Source: Acetomicrobium sp. S15 = DSM 107314 (GTDB taxonomy: Bacteria > Synergistota > Synergistia > Synergistales > Thermosynergistaceae). From it: 64,000 bases of DNA. Under the pieces are notes generated by a model. The model saw nothing but the letters and a program-made list of their open reading frames with translations, ran no database searches and had not been told where the DNA came from. The DNA lies in assembly GCF_016125955.1 (NCBI RefSeq), contig NZ_JADEVE010000289.1, positions 1 through 64,000 on the forward strand. Reading direction: 5' to 3'. Below are positions 1 through 8,582 of this stretch, in pieces. The position numbers and the translations under genes were made by a program. The first letter of the stretch is position 1, and each line of letters opens with the position of its first letter.

Positions 1-1
1 C

Positions 2-277
2 GGCGGCTTGGGGAGCCTCTTGGGCGCCATCGTGGGCGGCGTCATCCTGGGCGTAGTGGAGACGTTCATATCTGCCTATGTGTCGAGCGTCCTCCGCGAT
101 TCTCCTCTGGGACTGTATTTCAGAGGTGATCTCTTTCTAACTCCACGCCCCCGCGTGGGGGGCGACCGCGTCAATGTTTTTTATAGTTACTGCAAAGGTT
201 TACAAGAAGGATTCCGCGAATCTTCTGAATCAAAACGTTTCAGAAGGGGGGGAGCGAAGACGATTTCTCCTTTTTAG
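2..277 (+). pseudogene. livH: 3' remnant of branched-chain amino acid ABC permease (LivH type), C-terminus replaced
   Basis: The frame is open from the window edge and encodes the start of a LivH-type C-terminal segment: GGLGSLLGAIVGGVILG, then an ETFISAYVSS helix ending in LRD. In LivH this Gly-rich segment is followed by a last hydrophobic helix and a 'RPxGLxG' end. Here the match stops at about base 111. The frame then reads unrelated sequence (SPLGLYFRGD...), crosses the CRISPR-like repeat at 135-166 and stops at 277. The permease therefore appears to have lost its last 20-25 residues at the junction with the cas locus. The 5' part lies outside the window, so I cannot tell whether the rest of the gene is intact. 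LivH is an inner-membrane subunit of the Liv high-affinity transporter. Confidence 0.6.
135..166 (-). CRISPR. Single type I-C-like CRISPR repeat, 3' end divergent; no array
   Basis: Read on the minus strand, the first 25 bases (166 down to 142) begin GTCGCCCC, contain the palindromic core CCCCACGCGGGGG and end GTGGA. This is the usual type I-C repeat form, which normally finishes ATTGAAAC. Here the last seven bases read GTTAGAA, so the 3' end is divergent. It lies downstream of cas2 in the same orientation, where a type I-C array is expected. No second copy occurs in the window, so there is no spacer flanked by two repeats. It could be a degenerate terminal repeat, or repeat 1 cut by a deletion. 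Confidence 0.7.
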
Positions 278-363
278 TGGTCCATGCCTGCTGTTTCCTG
301 AAAGCGCGAACCTGGCGGGAATAGAGCACGCATTTGGGGTTCGCGAAGGCCAACAAAATATTG
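167..363 (-). other. Presumed CRISPR leader between cas2 and the solo repeat
   Basis: This 197-base gap between the cas2 stop and the repeat has no credible gene. It has two inverted repeats. CTTCTGAA (222-229) pairs with TTCAGAAG (239-246) across a 9-base loop. CGCGAACC (305-312) pairs with GGTTCGCG (338-345) across 25 bases. Type I-C leaders lie in this position and carry the array promoter and integration signals. Assigning that role here is inference from position. Confidence 0.45.
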
Positions 364-654
364 CTATAGTATTAAAGGGCCTTCAGGATCATACGTTTCC
401 TTGGCACCCTGATGCTCTACACGCCTCTTCCAGTTGGCTCCAAGGAAATAAAACCTCAAGCTGTCTTTTGACGAGTCATAGGCCTGAAGCAATTCGTGAC
501 GTAACATAGCCCATTGGGTTGGATCGACAAGACACTCGAATACGGAATTTTGGACTCTCTGGCCATAATTCTGGCAGATTCTGGCCACTTTCCGGAGTCT
601 TCGTGTCCCTCCTTCAGAAGTAATGTTTACATCGTAAGTGATGAGTACCATCAT
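364..654 (-). CDS. cas2: CRISPR-associated endonuclease Cas2, type I-C
   Basis: A 96-residue Cas2, normal for the family. It opens MMVLITYDVN, with the first beta strand and the conserved Asp at residue 8, and has the LRKVARICQNYG and QNSVFEC segments typical of I-C Cas2, ending DPEGPLIL. Cas2 forms the Cas1-Cas2 integrase that inserts new spacers. The ATG at 654 is chosen because a GAGGTG ribosome site lies 7 bases upstream and the family begins at this methionine. A longer frame starting at 678 would overlap the cas1 stop by 10 bases and lacks support. It is the last cas gene before the leader and repeat. Confidence 0.95.
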   Translation of the reverse strand: MMVLITYDVNITSEGGTRRLRKVARICQNYGQRVQNSVFECLVDPTQWAMLRHELLQAYDSSKDSLRFYFLGANWKRRVEHQGAKETYDPEGPLIL

Positions 655-668
655 TAGACAACACCTCG

Positions 669-1700
669 CTATCGCCACCGAAAGGGGGGGTAGGCATCCA
701 GATCCCCGCGCAAATGCCTGGCCAAGAGCAGAGATTGAACATGCGGCACGAGCCCGAAGGAAATCCGTTCGTTGATGAAGGGATGCATGATCTCTTCCCG
801 TTTTCTCTTTTGCCAGGCCATGAGCACTTCTTTACGGGCTTCATCGCTCATAAACACTGCTCCGGTTTCGGTAACAGTGAAGTCCTTTGCCTTCACTTGT
901 TGTCTGTTGACTAAACTCAGAGCCAGCCGGTCAGCAAGGGGCGGCCGCAATTCTTCCATGAGGTCCAATGCAAGGCTTGGTCGTCCTGGCCGATCCCGAT
1001 GCAGAAAACCGACTGCCGGATCGAGGCCGACCCCCTCGAGGGCTGACGTGACATCGTGGACAAGTAACGTGTATAAGAATGACAGCAACGCGTTCATCGG
1101 ATCCATCGGGGGGCGACGCGTTCGTTCAGTAAATCGAAAGTCATCTTTTTGTGACGTTATAAGGTGGTCAAACACGCTGAAGTATTGTCTCCCTGCGTCT
1201 CCCTCGATACCCCTCAGAGTATCAAGAGGAGCCTGATTTTCAAGGTTCTTCAAATGTCTTACCAGCAAAGCCGCGGTATTGGAAAGCACGCCTGATGCTC
1301 CGGGATCGTCATTCTCACGTGCCGCCCTCAAGAGGACCGTACGGCTGTTCGCTATTTTTGCTATAACTACGGAACGCGCAATTTCGGCCGATTTTATCTG
1401 ATCATCAGCCCTTCGGTATTGTTCCCTTCGTAAGAGGACGTTGCCGGAAACGGGACCTTGAACGCGAGCTAGGAATCGACCGTTTTCAGATAAAAAAGAG
1501 ACAGCCACGCCCCTTGCTCCGCATAAACCGAGCAGCGGAGGACTGCACGCAACCTGTCCGAAACAAATAATACTACATAGTGTATGTATTGGAACGCGCA
1601 ATTTCGTTTCCTGCTCTACTTTAATAAGGACCGTTTCACCGTCGCGAGAGAGATAACTGCCCTGAGTCGTCACGTATAGCGTGTTCAGCAAATGCTTCAT
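669..1700 (-). CDS. cas1: CRISPR-associated integrase Cas1, type I-C
   Basis: A 343-residue Cas1 with the N-terminal beta-sandwich (MKHLLNTLYVTTQG) and the all-alpha C-terminal domain. Metal-binding residues are visible as the Glu in LRGIEGDAGRQYF, the His in GFLHRDRPGRP and the Asp in LALDLMEELRP. Cas1 is the catalytic subunit that joins protospacers to the leader end of the array. Its ATG overlaps the cas4 stop (ATGA), so the two are translationally coupled. Length and motifs look intact, so adaptation enzymes are present even though the array is missing. Confidence 0.96.
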   Translation of the reverse strand: MKHLLNTLYVTTQGSYLSRDGETVLIKVEQETKLRVPIHTLCSIICFGQVACSPPLLGLCGARGVAVSFLSENGRFLARVQGPVSGNVLLRREQYRRADDQIKSAEIARSVVIAKIANSRTVLLRAARENDDPGASGVLSNTAALLVRHLKNLENQAPLDTLRGIEGDAGRQYFSVFDHLITSQKDDFRFTERTRRPPMDPMNALLSFLYTLLVHDVTSALEGVGLDPAVGFLHRDRPGRPSLALDLMEELRPPLADRLALSLVNRQQVKAKDFTVTETGAVFMSDEARKEVLMAWQKRKREEIMHPFINERISFGLVPHVQSLLLARHLRGDLDAYPPFRWR

Positions 1701-2362
1701 CTATTTTCTTCTCCATCCATATCTTGCTTCAGCGATGAGGAAATAATCGATCCGAGATATCTGCTTGCCTTTCTTCTCTTCTCTGTGGATTTCGGAAGAC
1801 ACACGTCAATCAGCGAACAACTTTCACAACGTTTGCCGTAATGGGCATGCGGTGTAGTTTTTTCTTCGGATAGCTCATGCAAACGCCTGGCTAAGGTTTT
1901 AGTTTCCTCCCGCAGTGCATCTGTGAAAATGATTTGATATCTACACCTTGACTTTCCGTAGAAGAAACAGCCTTCGGAAACGAGCGCCCTGAGCATCTCC
2001 TCCAAACAAAGAGCCTGTGCACAGAGCTGCACTTCGTCGCAATGGTCTATTTTCGGCCGACCTCGCTTATATTCAATGATCCGAATAGAGGCATTTCCTG
2101 GGTCAGACTCCTCGAATTCCACAACATCGGCCTGCCCGACAAGGCCCAGACTGAAAGACCTAAGACGAAGGGACCGTATGATCTTTACGCCCCCTCTACA
2201 TTCCGAGTCGGCTTCGTGGACTTTCTCGTGCAATTGTTTTCCTTCCACGGTAAACACATTGTCCTGCCAAACCCGCTCAAGGTGTATCAAAGCCCATTGG
2301 CGCTCGCAAAATGCCAAGTGCTGGAGTGCAGAAATCGGCAGCAATTCGTCCTCAGAATACAT
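1697..2362 (-). CDS. cas4: CRISPR-associated exonuclease Cas4, type I-C
   Basis: A 221-residue Cas4, RecB-type nuclease with an Fe-S cluster. FCERQWALIHLE near the N-terminus carries the first cluster Cys, IIEYKRGRPKI holds the catalytic Lys region, and CESCSLIDVCLP near the end gives the remaining Cys ligands. In I-C systems Cas4 trims prespacers and selects PAM-adjacent ends together with Cas1-Cas2. The ATG at 2362 (MYSEDELLPI) matches the family start. A GTG at 2371 is also in frame and would sit just past the cas7 stop. The Shine-Dalgarno site is weak, so coupling to cas7 is likely. Confidence 0.94.
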   Translation of the reverse strand: MYSEDELLPISALQHLAFCERQWALIHLERVWQDNVFTVEGKQLHEKVHEADSECRGGVKIIRSLRLRSFSLGLVGQADVVEFEESDPGNASIRIIEYKRGRPKIDHCDEVQLCAQALCLEEMLRALVSEGCFFYGKSRCRYQIIFTDALREETKTLARRLHELSEEKTTPHAHYGKRCESCSLIDVCLPKSTEKRRKASRYLGSIISSSLKQDMDGEENR

Positions 2363-2372
2363 ATGAATCACT

Positions 2373-3461
2373 TCAGTTGGTGACAGGTATAATATTAAAA
2401 ACTTGCTTCAATGGTTCACTATCAAGCGCTATCCGGTAATCAGAGAAAGAGCGCGCAGGGCCTTCCGAAACGCGTTCCGCGCTCACCCGAGAGAAAAGCT
2501 CGTATGCAGCTTTGTTGCCAAGGGCCGACTGATGCTCGAAGGCAACAACTGCTCGGGTGCACATCATGCCACGCGCCGCCGAACGGTCATGTTCGAACAT
2601 GTTAACAAGCGCCTCCCAGAAGAGATCCAGGTCTTCCTGAGAGAATCCTGTTTGCGCGGCAAGATGTGCGGAGATAAACCCGTGTGCCCGATAAAGGGCG
2701 TAAGGTACAGTGAATTTTCGGCCCATGGTGCGGTTATCTCCGCTTTGTCTTTCGGCTTCGGCCTCAGTCGCTACGGCCATCCGCGTTATACTGTGTTCTA
2801 AAGCGACGATTGGTTCGACAGAGCGTGCAAAGGTAAGCTGAACGGGACCACGAACCTGTCCGCAATTGGGAGCTGTTTTTAGTGAAAGCACTGCGCCGAA
2901 AGTTCTAATGTCATAAAAATTCTTACACATCCACTCCCTTCCTTTTTCGGTTTCCTCCGCGGTCGGCTTTCTTGCTTTTGATCCCTTAAGCACGTTATCA
3001 ACAAACTTCTTTACTTCTTTTCCGAGGTTCATATCTTTGATCAAGTCTTTGATCAACTTAACATCAGCGCTAGCTTCAACAACGAGCAACGATTGATTGT
3101 CTTCTTCCACGATTTTTAAACCCTCAGGCAAAGCCAAATCGTTTATAGCATCCTCGAGTTCTTTGGGAATCAGATTACGACTCTCTTGCCCTAAGGGGAT
3201 GCCAAGATTTTCGAACGCTTCCCAGTGTGACTTACCAAGCACAGCCTTTTCTTTAATGTATATGTCGTATGGTCTATGGTAGTTTTTGGTTAACGCAACA
3301 TAATTTCGCACTTTTCGTTTCAAACAAACATCGGTCACTAGCCCCATGCCGGTTTCTGCGTCAATTCGAGGCAGATTCCCGGCGTCTGGATCGCCGTTAG
3401 GGTTACCGTCCTGCACATCAAAGAAAATAACAAAATCGTACCTTTTGTTGATCTGGCCCAT
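2373..3461 (-). CDS. cas7: Cascade backbone protein Cas7 (Csd2), type I-C, enlarged
   Basis: A 362-residue Cas7/Csd2. The N-terminus has the family signature FVIFFDVQDGNPNGDPDAGN, followed by DAETGMGLVTDVCLKRKVRNYV; later come WMCKNFYDIRTFGAVLS and GPVQLTFARSVEPI. Cas7 coats the crRNA spacer in Cascade. As I recall, family members usually have about 280-300 residues. The extra length lies between roughly residues 88 and 170, a Lys/Glu-rich stretch just before the WMCKNFYDIRTFG motif. No frameshift or stop is seen. It is preceded by GGGAGGG and followed directly by cas4. Confidence 0.94.
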   Translation of the reverse strand: MGQINKRYDFVIFFDVQDGNPNGDPDAGNLPRIDAETGMGLVTDVCLKRKVRNYVALTKNYHRPYDIYIKEKAVLGKSHWEAFENLGIPLGQESRNLIPKELEDAINDLALPEGLKIVEEDNQSLLVVEASADVKLIKDLIKDMNLGKEVKKFVDNVLKGSKARKPTAEETEKGREWMCKNFYDIRTFGAVLSLKTAPNCGQVRGPVQLTFARSVEPIVALEHSITRMAVATEAEAERQSGDNRTMGRKFTVPYALYRAHGFISAHLAAQTGFSQEDLDLFWEALVNMFEHDRSAARGMMCTRAVVAFEHQSALGNKAAYELFSRVSAERVSEGPARSFSDYRIALDSEPLKQVFNIIPVTN

Positions 3462-3496
3462 TTTTTTTAATGCCCTCCCTATTAATTGAAATTAGA

Positions 3497-5233
3497 CTAC
3501 TGATCGTTTTTCCTTTTTTGGAAAAAATCTTGACGTTGATGGTAGTATCCTATGGCAAAAAGAGCCTGTTGGTCTATTGTCAAATACCTGGGAAAGCTGT
3601 TGATCTCCTCCATGATTTCACCGATTTCTCTTTCAAAGTATAGCTTGCGACTTTTGCTTTCGAGCTTGGCAAGATGGTGATTTTTTAACTTAAGCAGCTG
3701 AGGGAAAACCGAAACTGGGCTTGATGAGGCAGCCCCGTAAAAACGATCACGAATAGTCGTATTGATATTTGGATGTGATTCCTCCTGAATTTTTTCCAAC
3801 ACGGAAAATAGCCTGCCGAGCCTGTAAGCCGTGTTCTTGTTGCTTTTGTCCAATCCCACACCTAAAGCCTCCTTTCTCAAACCTGCATAATTTTTCTGGA
3901 AACGATTAATACAACCCTTTAAAATTGCGGCACGCGTCCTGCCTACCCTGCGTTCTGCTCGTATGCGGGAAATGCATTGTTGCAGAAGAGTCCTCGGGTA
4001 TGGAGTGCCGTCTATCACACTTGCCAATACGTCGCCCGCAAGTTTTGGGAGAACGTTTTCTGTTTTGTTATCCAATGCTGTCGAACGAACGAGTTGGCTC
4101 AGCGTCAGGTACTCTGGATCGTTAGGACTCTTGATTATGTTGATGTCTTCAAAATGCTGGATTATCTTCTCTGCGAATTCTTTGAGTGTGCCCGATCTCC
4201 AAAGACGGACTGAAATTCTTGCAGTGTTCGGAGCTAAACCGAGTACATAAAAACGTTCTTCACTGGCTGCGGGCATTTTGCCGGAGGTCGCAAACTCATA
4301 TAGCGCACGAACCGCCCTCACTCCACGATCGGGATCATCTTTCGGGGGATCTGCAATGAACCAGGGGAAATTGCCTTCCATGTCGAATGTCTGTTCATCC
4401 CTTTTCTCCGCCCAAAAGACAATCGTAGTATTTCCAACTGTTACATTGTTTTCTGAATCTTTCCCTAGCAGGAAATTTAATGCCGTTGTATATTCGAAAG
4501 TGGCACGCTTGGAAAGTGGTGCGTTGAGATTTTGCTCTTTTCCATAGGAAGAAAAGGCGTCAAGGTTAAAAGAAACGACTGCCGCCCCCGAGGTATTTGT
4601 GCCTCTAACCCCTTTTATTGCAGGATGCGTCCTGGGTATGTAAGCTTTTTTACCAGAAACCAGACAAACACTCCATTTCATACCGCTATCCTCTTTTTCT
4701 TTGGGCAGCGTATCGCGCAAGTCATCAAATATCGTCATAGAGTCATTGCCTTCGAGCTTGAAAGTGACAAAGGCATTGCTATTCAAAATTTCCTTCCATA
4801 GTTCTGAATACTCGGTCTTTTGCTCAATCTGCTTTATAGGGTTATTCTCCAAAAATTTTTTAACGGCCAAAACAACTGTTGGTTCCTCTCCTTCGGTAAA
4901 CTCCTCGGCAATTCGCCTTTTAAAGGCTTCGTGTCTTTTAGATATATCTTTTCTGCCGCGTGGATTTGCACCCAAGACGTATTCAACGTTGTCCCAAAGC
5001 AAATTCGGTTTTATTGCTGAGCTACGCTTTTCTCCCTGCATGACCAGGAAAGCCTTTGCCCGCAGCCTGTTCCCTTTCTGCTCGCGGGTGTCCTGTATTG
5101 CCTGGAGCTCTCCCCTCTCGTTGATTACCAAGAGAAAGGGAATCTCCTTCCATTCCCATCCTATCGGGGCCATACTGTTTTCCGGGTCAGCCATTTTTCG
5201 TTGATAGTATTCTGCAAGAGCCTGCAGTATCAC
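3497..5233 (-). CDS. cas8c: Cascade large subunit Cas8c (Csd1), type I-C
   Basis: A 578-residue Csd1/Cas8c, somewhat below the 590-630 often seen. Family features include MILQALAEYYQRK at the start, the CLVSGKKAYIPRTHPAIKGV segment, the AAVVSFNLDAFSSYG stretch and the C-terminal YLTIDQQALFAIGYYHQRQDFF helix. Cas8c recognises the PAM and recruits Cas3. In some I-C loci an internal start also yields Cas11c from the 3' part, and the Lys/Arg-rich helical C-terminal third here fits that. The GTG start at 5233 overlaps the cas5 stop (GTGA) and lies behind GAGGAGG. Confidence 0.95.
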   Translation of the reverse strand: MILQALAEYYQRKMADPENSMAPIGWEWKEIPFLLVINERGELQAIQDTREQKGNRLRAKAFLVMQGEKRSSAIKPNLLWDNVEYVLGANPRGRKDISKRHEAFKRRIAEEFTEGEEPTVVLAVKKFLENNPIKQIEQKTEYSELWKEILNSNAFVTFKLEGNDSMTIFDDLRDTLPKEKEDSGMKWSVCLVSGKKAYIPRTHPAIKGVRGTNTSGAAVVSFNLDAFSSYGKEQNLNAPLSKRATFEYTTALNFLLGKDSENNVTVGNTTIVFWAEKRDEQTFDMEGNFPWFIADPPKDDPDRGVRAVRALYEFATSGKMPAASEERFYVLGLAPNTARISVRLWRSGTLKEFAEKIIQHFEDINIIKSPNDPEYLTLSQLVRSTALDNKTENVLPKLAGDVLASVIDGTPYPRTLLQQCISRIRAERRVGRTRAAILKGCINRFQKNYAGLRKEALGVGLDKSNKNTAYRLGRLFSVLEKIQEESHPNINTTIRDRFYGAASSSPVSVFPQLLKLKNHHLAKLESKSRKLYFEREIGEIMEEINSFPRYLTIDQQALFAIGYYHQRQDFFQKRKNDQ

Positions 5234-5940
5234 CTTCGCACCTCCTCACTTTCCCAAGGTGGCACGTCTATTACTCCTTGTCGGAGAAAGGCTCTGAAAA
5301 ATGCAGGTTTTATGTCATCGGGAGTTGAGAAATCCAGGTCATAAAGCATGAAGCCCAAATCTCTCGTTTCGTCAATCGGTTTCGGTTCGCTCGAAAGATC
5401 TTCGATTAGCCGAAAGGCACAGCTGAACTCCCGACAGCCAAGGTATGGCTGGTTGAAGCACTGACCCTTCCTTGCCCGCCGCTCGAAAATGGCATTATAT
5501 TTCCCTGGGTTCTCGTCTTTTCGGTATTCCTCTTCCTCTGGGATAAACTCCTCAGGAGTTTTCCAAAAGGTTTTACTCCTGTCTTTTGGATGAATAAACT
5601 CCAGCTCGGCGTGGAGCCTATAGCGAACATCACGCAAGAAAAGTCCTGCCCTTTGCTGTCTTTCATTCTCGATAAAAATTTCTTTTCTCCTCTCGCTCAT
5701 GGTTGCCCCAACTTCGTTCCTGCGCACTGAAATCCACGTTATCGGATTGAGAACTTCGATTTTTCTCACACGCCATCGCACGGCAGGTTTCCAGAAAACT
5801 GCCTCAAATATCCCCCGCGCTGCAGATGGAGTAATAACGTCATAGCTGACCCGCTCAACCTTCATTTCTGGTCTCGTGAAACAGGCGTAATCACCGGCTA
5901 CCTCGAGACAGAAGACCTTGTTGAAAAACGTTCCGTTCAT
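5230..5940 (-). CDS. cas5: crRNA-processing Cascade protein Cas5 (Cas5d/Cas5c), type I-C
   Basis: A 236-residue Cas5d. The N-terminal ferredoxin-like fold and the SYDVITPSAARGIFEAVFW segment are characteristic, and the middle contains FLRDVRYRLHAELEF and the C-terminal half GCREFSCAFRLIED. In type I-C systems Cas5 replaces Cas6 as the endonuclease that cuts pre-crRNA and holds the 5' handle; no cas6 is present here, as expected. The ATG at 5940 is chosen because AAAGGAGG sits 5 bases upstream. A longer frame from 5973 has no such site and an N-terminal tail foreign to the family. Confidence 0.94.
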   Translation of the reverse strand: MNGTFFNKVFCLEVAGDYACFTRPEMKVERVSYDVITPSAARGIFEAVFWKPAVRWRVRKIEVLNPITWISVRRNEVGATMSERRKEIFIENERQQRAGLFLRDVRYRLHAELEFIHPKDRSKTFWKTPEEFIPEEEEYRKDENPGKYNAIFERRARKGQCFNQPYLGCREFSCAFRLIEDLSSEPKPIDETRDLGFMLYDLDFSTPDDIKPAFFRAFLRQGVIDVPPWESEEVRR

Positions 5941-5985
5941 GGCTACCTCCTTTGCTGTTTCCTGACATTTCACAAGGAGCTTTTT

Positions 5986-8352
5986 CTAAACCATCAAAAA
6001 CTCTTCGCTCCACTTTTTCTCGTCGGGAAGCAATCCCAAACCCTTGCGATACAAAGCTGGGCTCACCTGAATATAAAACCCTCCGATCTCTTCGATCATG
6101 CCCTTGTTGAAAAGATCTTGGGAAAGATATCGGGGAACGGTAACGGTAAAGCGCTGGAGTCTTCTCAGAAGCGACCTGCTCGGCCCTTGACGCCTAAGCT
6201 GCTCTATTAACGGATTGCTCGAGTTGCGGCTTCCTTCGTATTGGACGACGATGCTTTCCCGTTCGCTGCCATCGATGAGGTTGAACTGGCGCGCGAGGGT
6301 TCTGAATTGAAACTTGAAATCAAGGGCTTCCTTGACAACCCTGTTGTCAAAGTGCGGTTGATCGAAATCAACGACCTTTCCATAGAAGATCTTGAAGTAC
6401 TCTCTAAAAAGTTCAGGTGCTATGTTCGAAATTTTTCTCAACCTCAACATTTCAAGGGTGGCATCCTCTCCTTTTCTCAATAGACCCGGCGGGGTCGGAC
6501 AAGGAGGCATGAAGACGACAACCCTTCCCCTTTCCCCAAGGGAGTCAAGTTTGCCCTCCCTGTTACACCTGCCCGCGGCTTGGGCAATTGAATCAAATCC
6601 GCCAAGGGCCCTGTAGACGACGGGAAAATCGATGTCGACACCTGCTTCCACCAATTGCGTGCTGATGACACGGACTAGCTCTCCCTTGCGAAGCTTTTCC
6701 TTGATCCGACTGATCGTTTCGCTCCGCTCTTCTGCACACATAAAACCGGAAAGGTGGACTGTGCCATCGGGCATGAGTGAGTGAAGCTCACGACAATCAC
6801 GGCGCGTGTTAACAATACAAAGTAGTTGATCATAAACACAAATTTCTGCGGCGAGATCTTCCCACGTTCTGCGCTTTAGATTTTCAGGGCCGGGAAGATC
6901 GAGGTCTACTCTCCTAAACGATTCTGCGAGAGAGGATGGATCGTCGATAATCTCTATTGCCCTCGGAAGGCCCGAAAAGATGCTTTTCCCAGAACCTATC
7001 GAGTCTTCCAGAGCTGGCTGTGTGGCGGTACATAAAAGAATGGTTACGCCAAAATGGGAGACAAGCCCTCTCAATACCGAAAGAATGGGTTTTAAGAATT
7101 CCGGCGGAAGCATCTGGGCTTCATCTAAAATGATCACGCTGTTGACAATGTTGTGAAGTTTCCGACATCGAGAGGGACGACTTGCGAAGAGCGATTCAAA
7201 GAGCTGGACATTCGTGGTAACGATTATTGGAGCGTCCCAGTTTTCAGCAGCAAGGCGGTTTTTGTAATCTTCATGATTAGGGTCCATGTTGCTGTGGTGT
7301 TCCAGAACAGCAGATTCTCCGAACAGCCAGTTCTCACTCTGTTTTGCTTCTTTTGCCCCCTCGTCATCGTCGGTGCCGTATTTATAGACCTTTGCGGTTT
7401 GTTCAATGATGCTCGTGTAAGGAATTGCCACTATGATCCTGTCTTTGCCGTACCGAAGGGCATGCTCCAGGGCAAACGCCATAGACGACAGGGTTTTGCC
7501 TCCTCCGGTGGGAACCGTCAGAGTAAAAAAACCGGGTGCCAGGGAAGCCTTCTTTCGGCACAATTCAAGTATTTTCTTCCTCTGCAGGTTTATAGGCGTC
7601 TGTGAAGCCGATTGAGTTTTCTTCGACATAAATTCGTCAAATCGCTTTTTCAGCGCCGCAAGGTTTATCTTATTTGCCCCATCAGTGTATGTGCTTTCAT
7701 CGGCCCTGGCTTTTGCTTTCGAAGGATCCATAAATTCTTCGGTATCGAGAAAATCCGCATCAACAAGGCAAGAAAAGAGCATCCGTATCCATAAATGTAG
7801 AAATTCTTTGTCTTCTCCGTTCGGTTTGGAAATGCCAAATGGTCCTGTTTTCGGCTTTGGACATGAAATAAAGGGCGCTGCTTCTGGTAGGTTCTTAATA
7901 ATTTTAAGGGTTTCCAAATTAAGTTCCTGGTTTAACGGGTTCTTGTAAACCCGATTAGGCAATGGATCACCTGAAGCATCTTCGGGATACCAATCCGGAA
8001 GGCCTGTATGATGTCCCGCGATCGGATATCCAAGCGCACGAGCCAGAGGGAGAAAACGGCTAAATTCGAGAAATGCCAACACGGCACCGGCCGAGCTGTG
8101 ATTTCCTTTCCCTGTGGCCCCTTCGATGTGGGCATTCGGGTCAAAACCTGAGCTTGTTCTAATGTGTTTTTGCCACCCCGGGGTGAATTTCCCCAAATCA
8201 TGCCAATAGGCAATTATTCTGACCCAATCCTGGTTCCCGAATTTTGAAGCAAATATCTCAGCCCTGCGAGCGGTTCCTTCCAAATGACTTTTCAAGCTCT
8301 GCGTGGTCCAAGTTCCATTTTCTTCTCTTCGAACATGTGCAATAAATTCCAT
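5986..8352 (-). CDS. cas3: CRISPR helicase-nuclease Cas3, type I-C
   Basis: A 788-residue fused HD nuclease and SF2 helicase. The HD pair is in AYWHDLGKF (residues 51-52), with more metal ligands in GHHTGLPDW. Walker A is VPTGGGKT (about 280), the DEAQ box about 410, LLCTATQP follows, and the helicase C-domain has STQLVEAGVDIDFPVVYR and QAAGRCNREG. Cas3 unwinds and degrades the target after Cascade binding. It is the first gene of the operon. The ATG at 8352 follows AGGAGG by 5 bases. The 230 bases upstream carry no promoter I would name with confidence. Confidence 0.96.
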   Translation of the reverse strand: MEFIAHVRREENGTWTTQSLKSHLEGTARRAEIFASKFGNQDWVRIIAYWHDLGKFTPGWQKHIRTSSGFDPNAHIEGATGKGNHSSAGAVLAFLEFSRFLPLARALGYPIAGHHTGLPDWYPEDASGDPLPNRVYKNPLNQELNLETLKIIKNLPEAAPFISCPKPKTGPFGISKPNGEDKEFLHLWIRMLFSCLVDADFLDTEEFMDPSKAKARADESTYTDGANKINLAALKKRFDEFMSKKTQSASQTPINLQRKKILELCRKKASLAPGFFTLTVPTGGGKTLSSMAFALEHALRYGKDRIIVAIPYTSIIEQTAKVYKYGTDDDEGAKEAKQSENWLFGESAVLEHHSNMDPNHEDYKNRLAAENWDAPIIVTTNVQLFESLFASRPSRCRKLHNIVNSVIILDEAQMLPPEFLKPILSVLRGLVSHFGVTILLCTATQPALEDSIGSGKSIFSGLPRAIEIIDDPSSLAESFRRVDLDLPGPENLKRRTWEDLAAEICVYDQLLCIVNTRRDCRELHSLMPDGTVHLSGFMCAEERSETISRIKEKLRKGELVRVISTQLVEAGVDIDFPVVYRALGGFDSIAQAAGRCNREGKLDSLGERGRVVVFMPPCPTPPGLLRKGEDATLEMLRLRKISNIAPELFREYFKIFYGKVVDFDQPHFDNRVVKEALDFKFQFRTLARQFNLIDGSERESIVVQYEGSRNSSNPLIEQLRRQGPSRSLLRRLQRFTVTVPRYLSQDLFNKGMIEEIGGFYIQVSPALYRKGLGLLPDEKKWSEEFLMV

Positions 8353-8582
8353 CAAGTCCTCCTGCCAAATATGCCTTTAAGAGCACATCCAACCAAGATC
8401 TCGGAATATCTAGACCGTGGGTTTTCGCTCTATTTAACCGGCTTCACTATCTTAAATCCGAATTTCTTAATAGTGCACTTGTCTTGTCTTCGGCGTCGGG
8501 AAGCCCCTTCCCCTTTGGGTTGTAGTTCTAATAGAGCATATGTCAGACCGGAACGCGACCCTCTCCCATTGGAGCATATCCT

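Noticed and set aside
8353-8582. A promoter for the cas operon upstream of cas3
   Set aside because: A TAAGAT hexamer was seen on the minus strand, but its -35 (TGCACT) is poor and there is no extended -10, so I do not list it as a feature.
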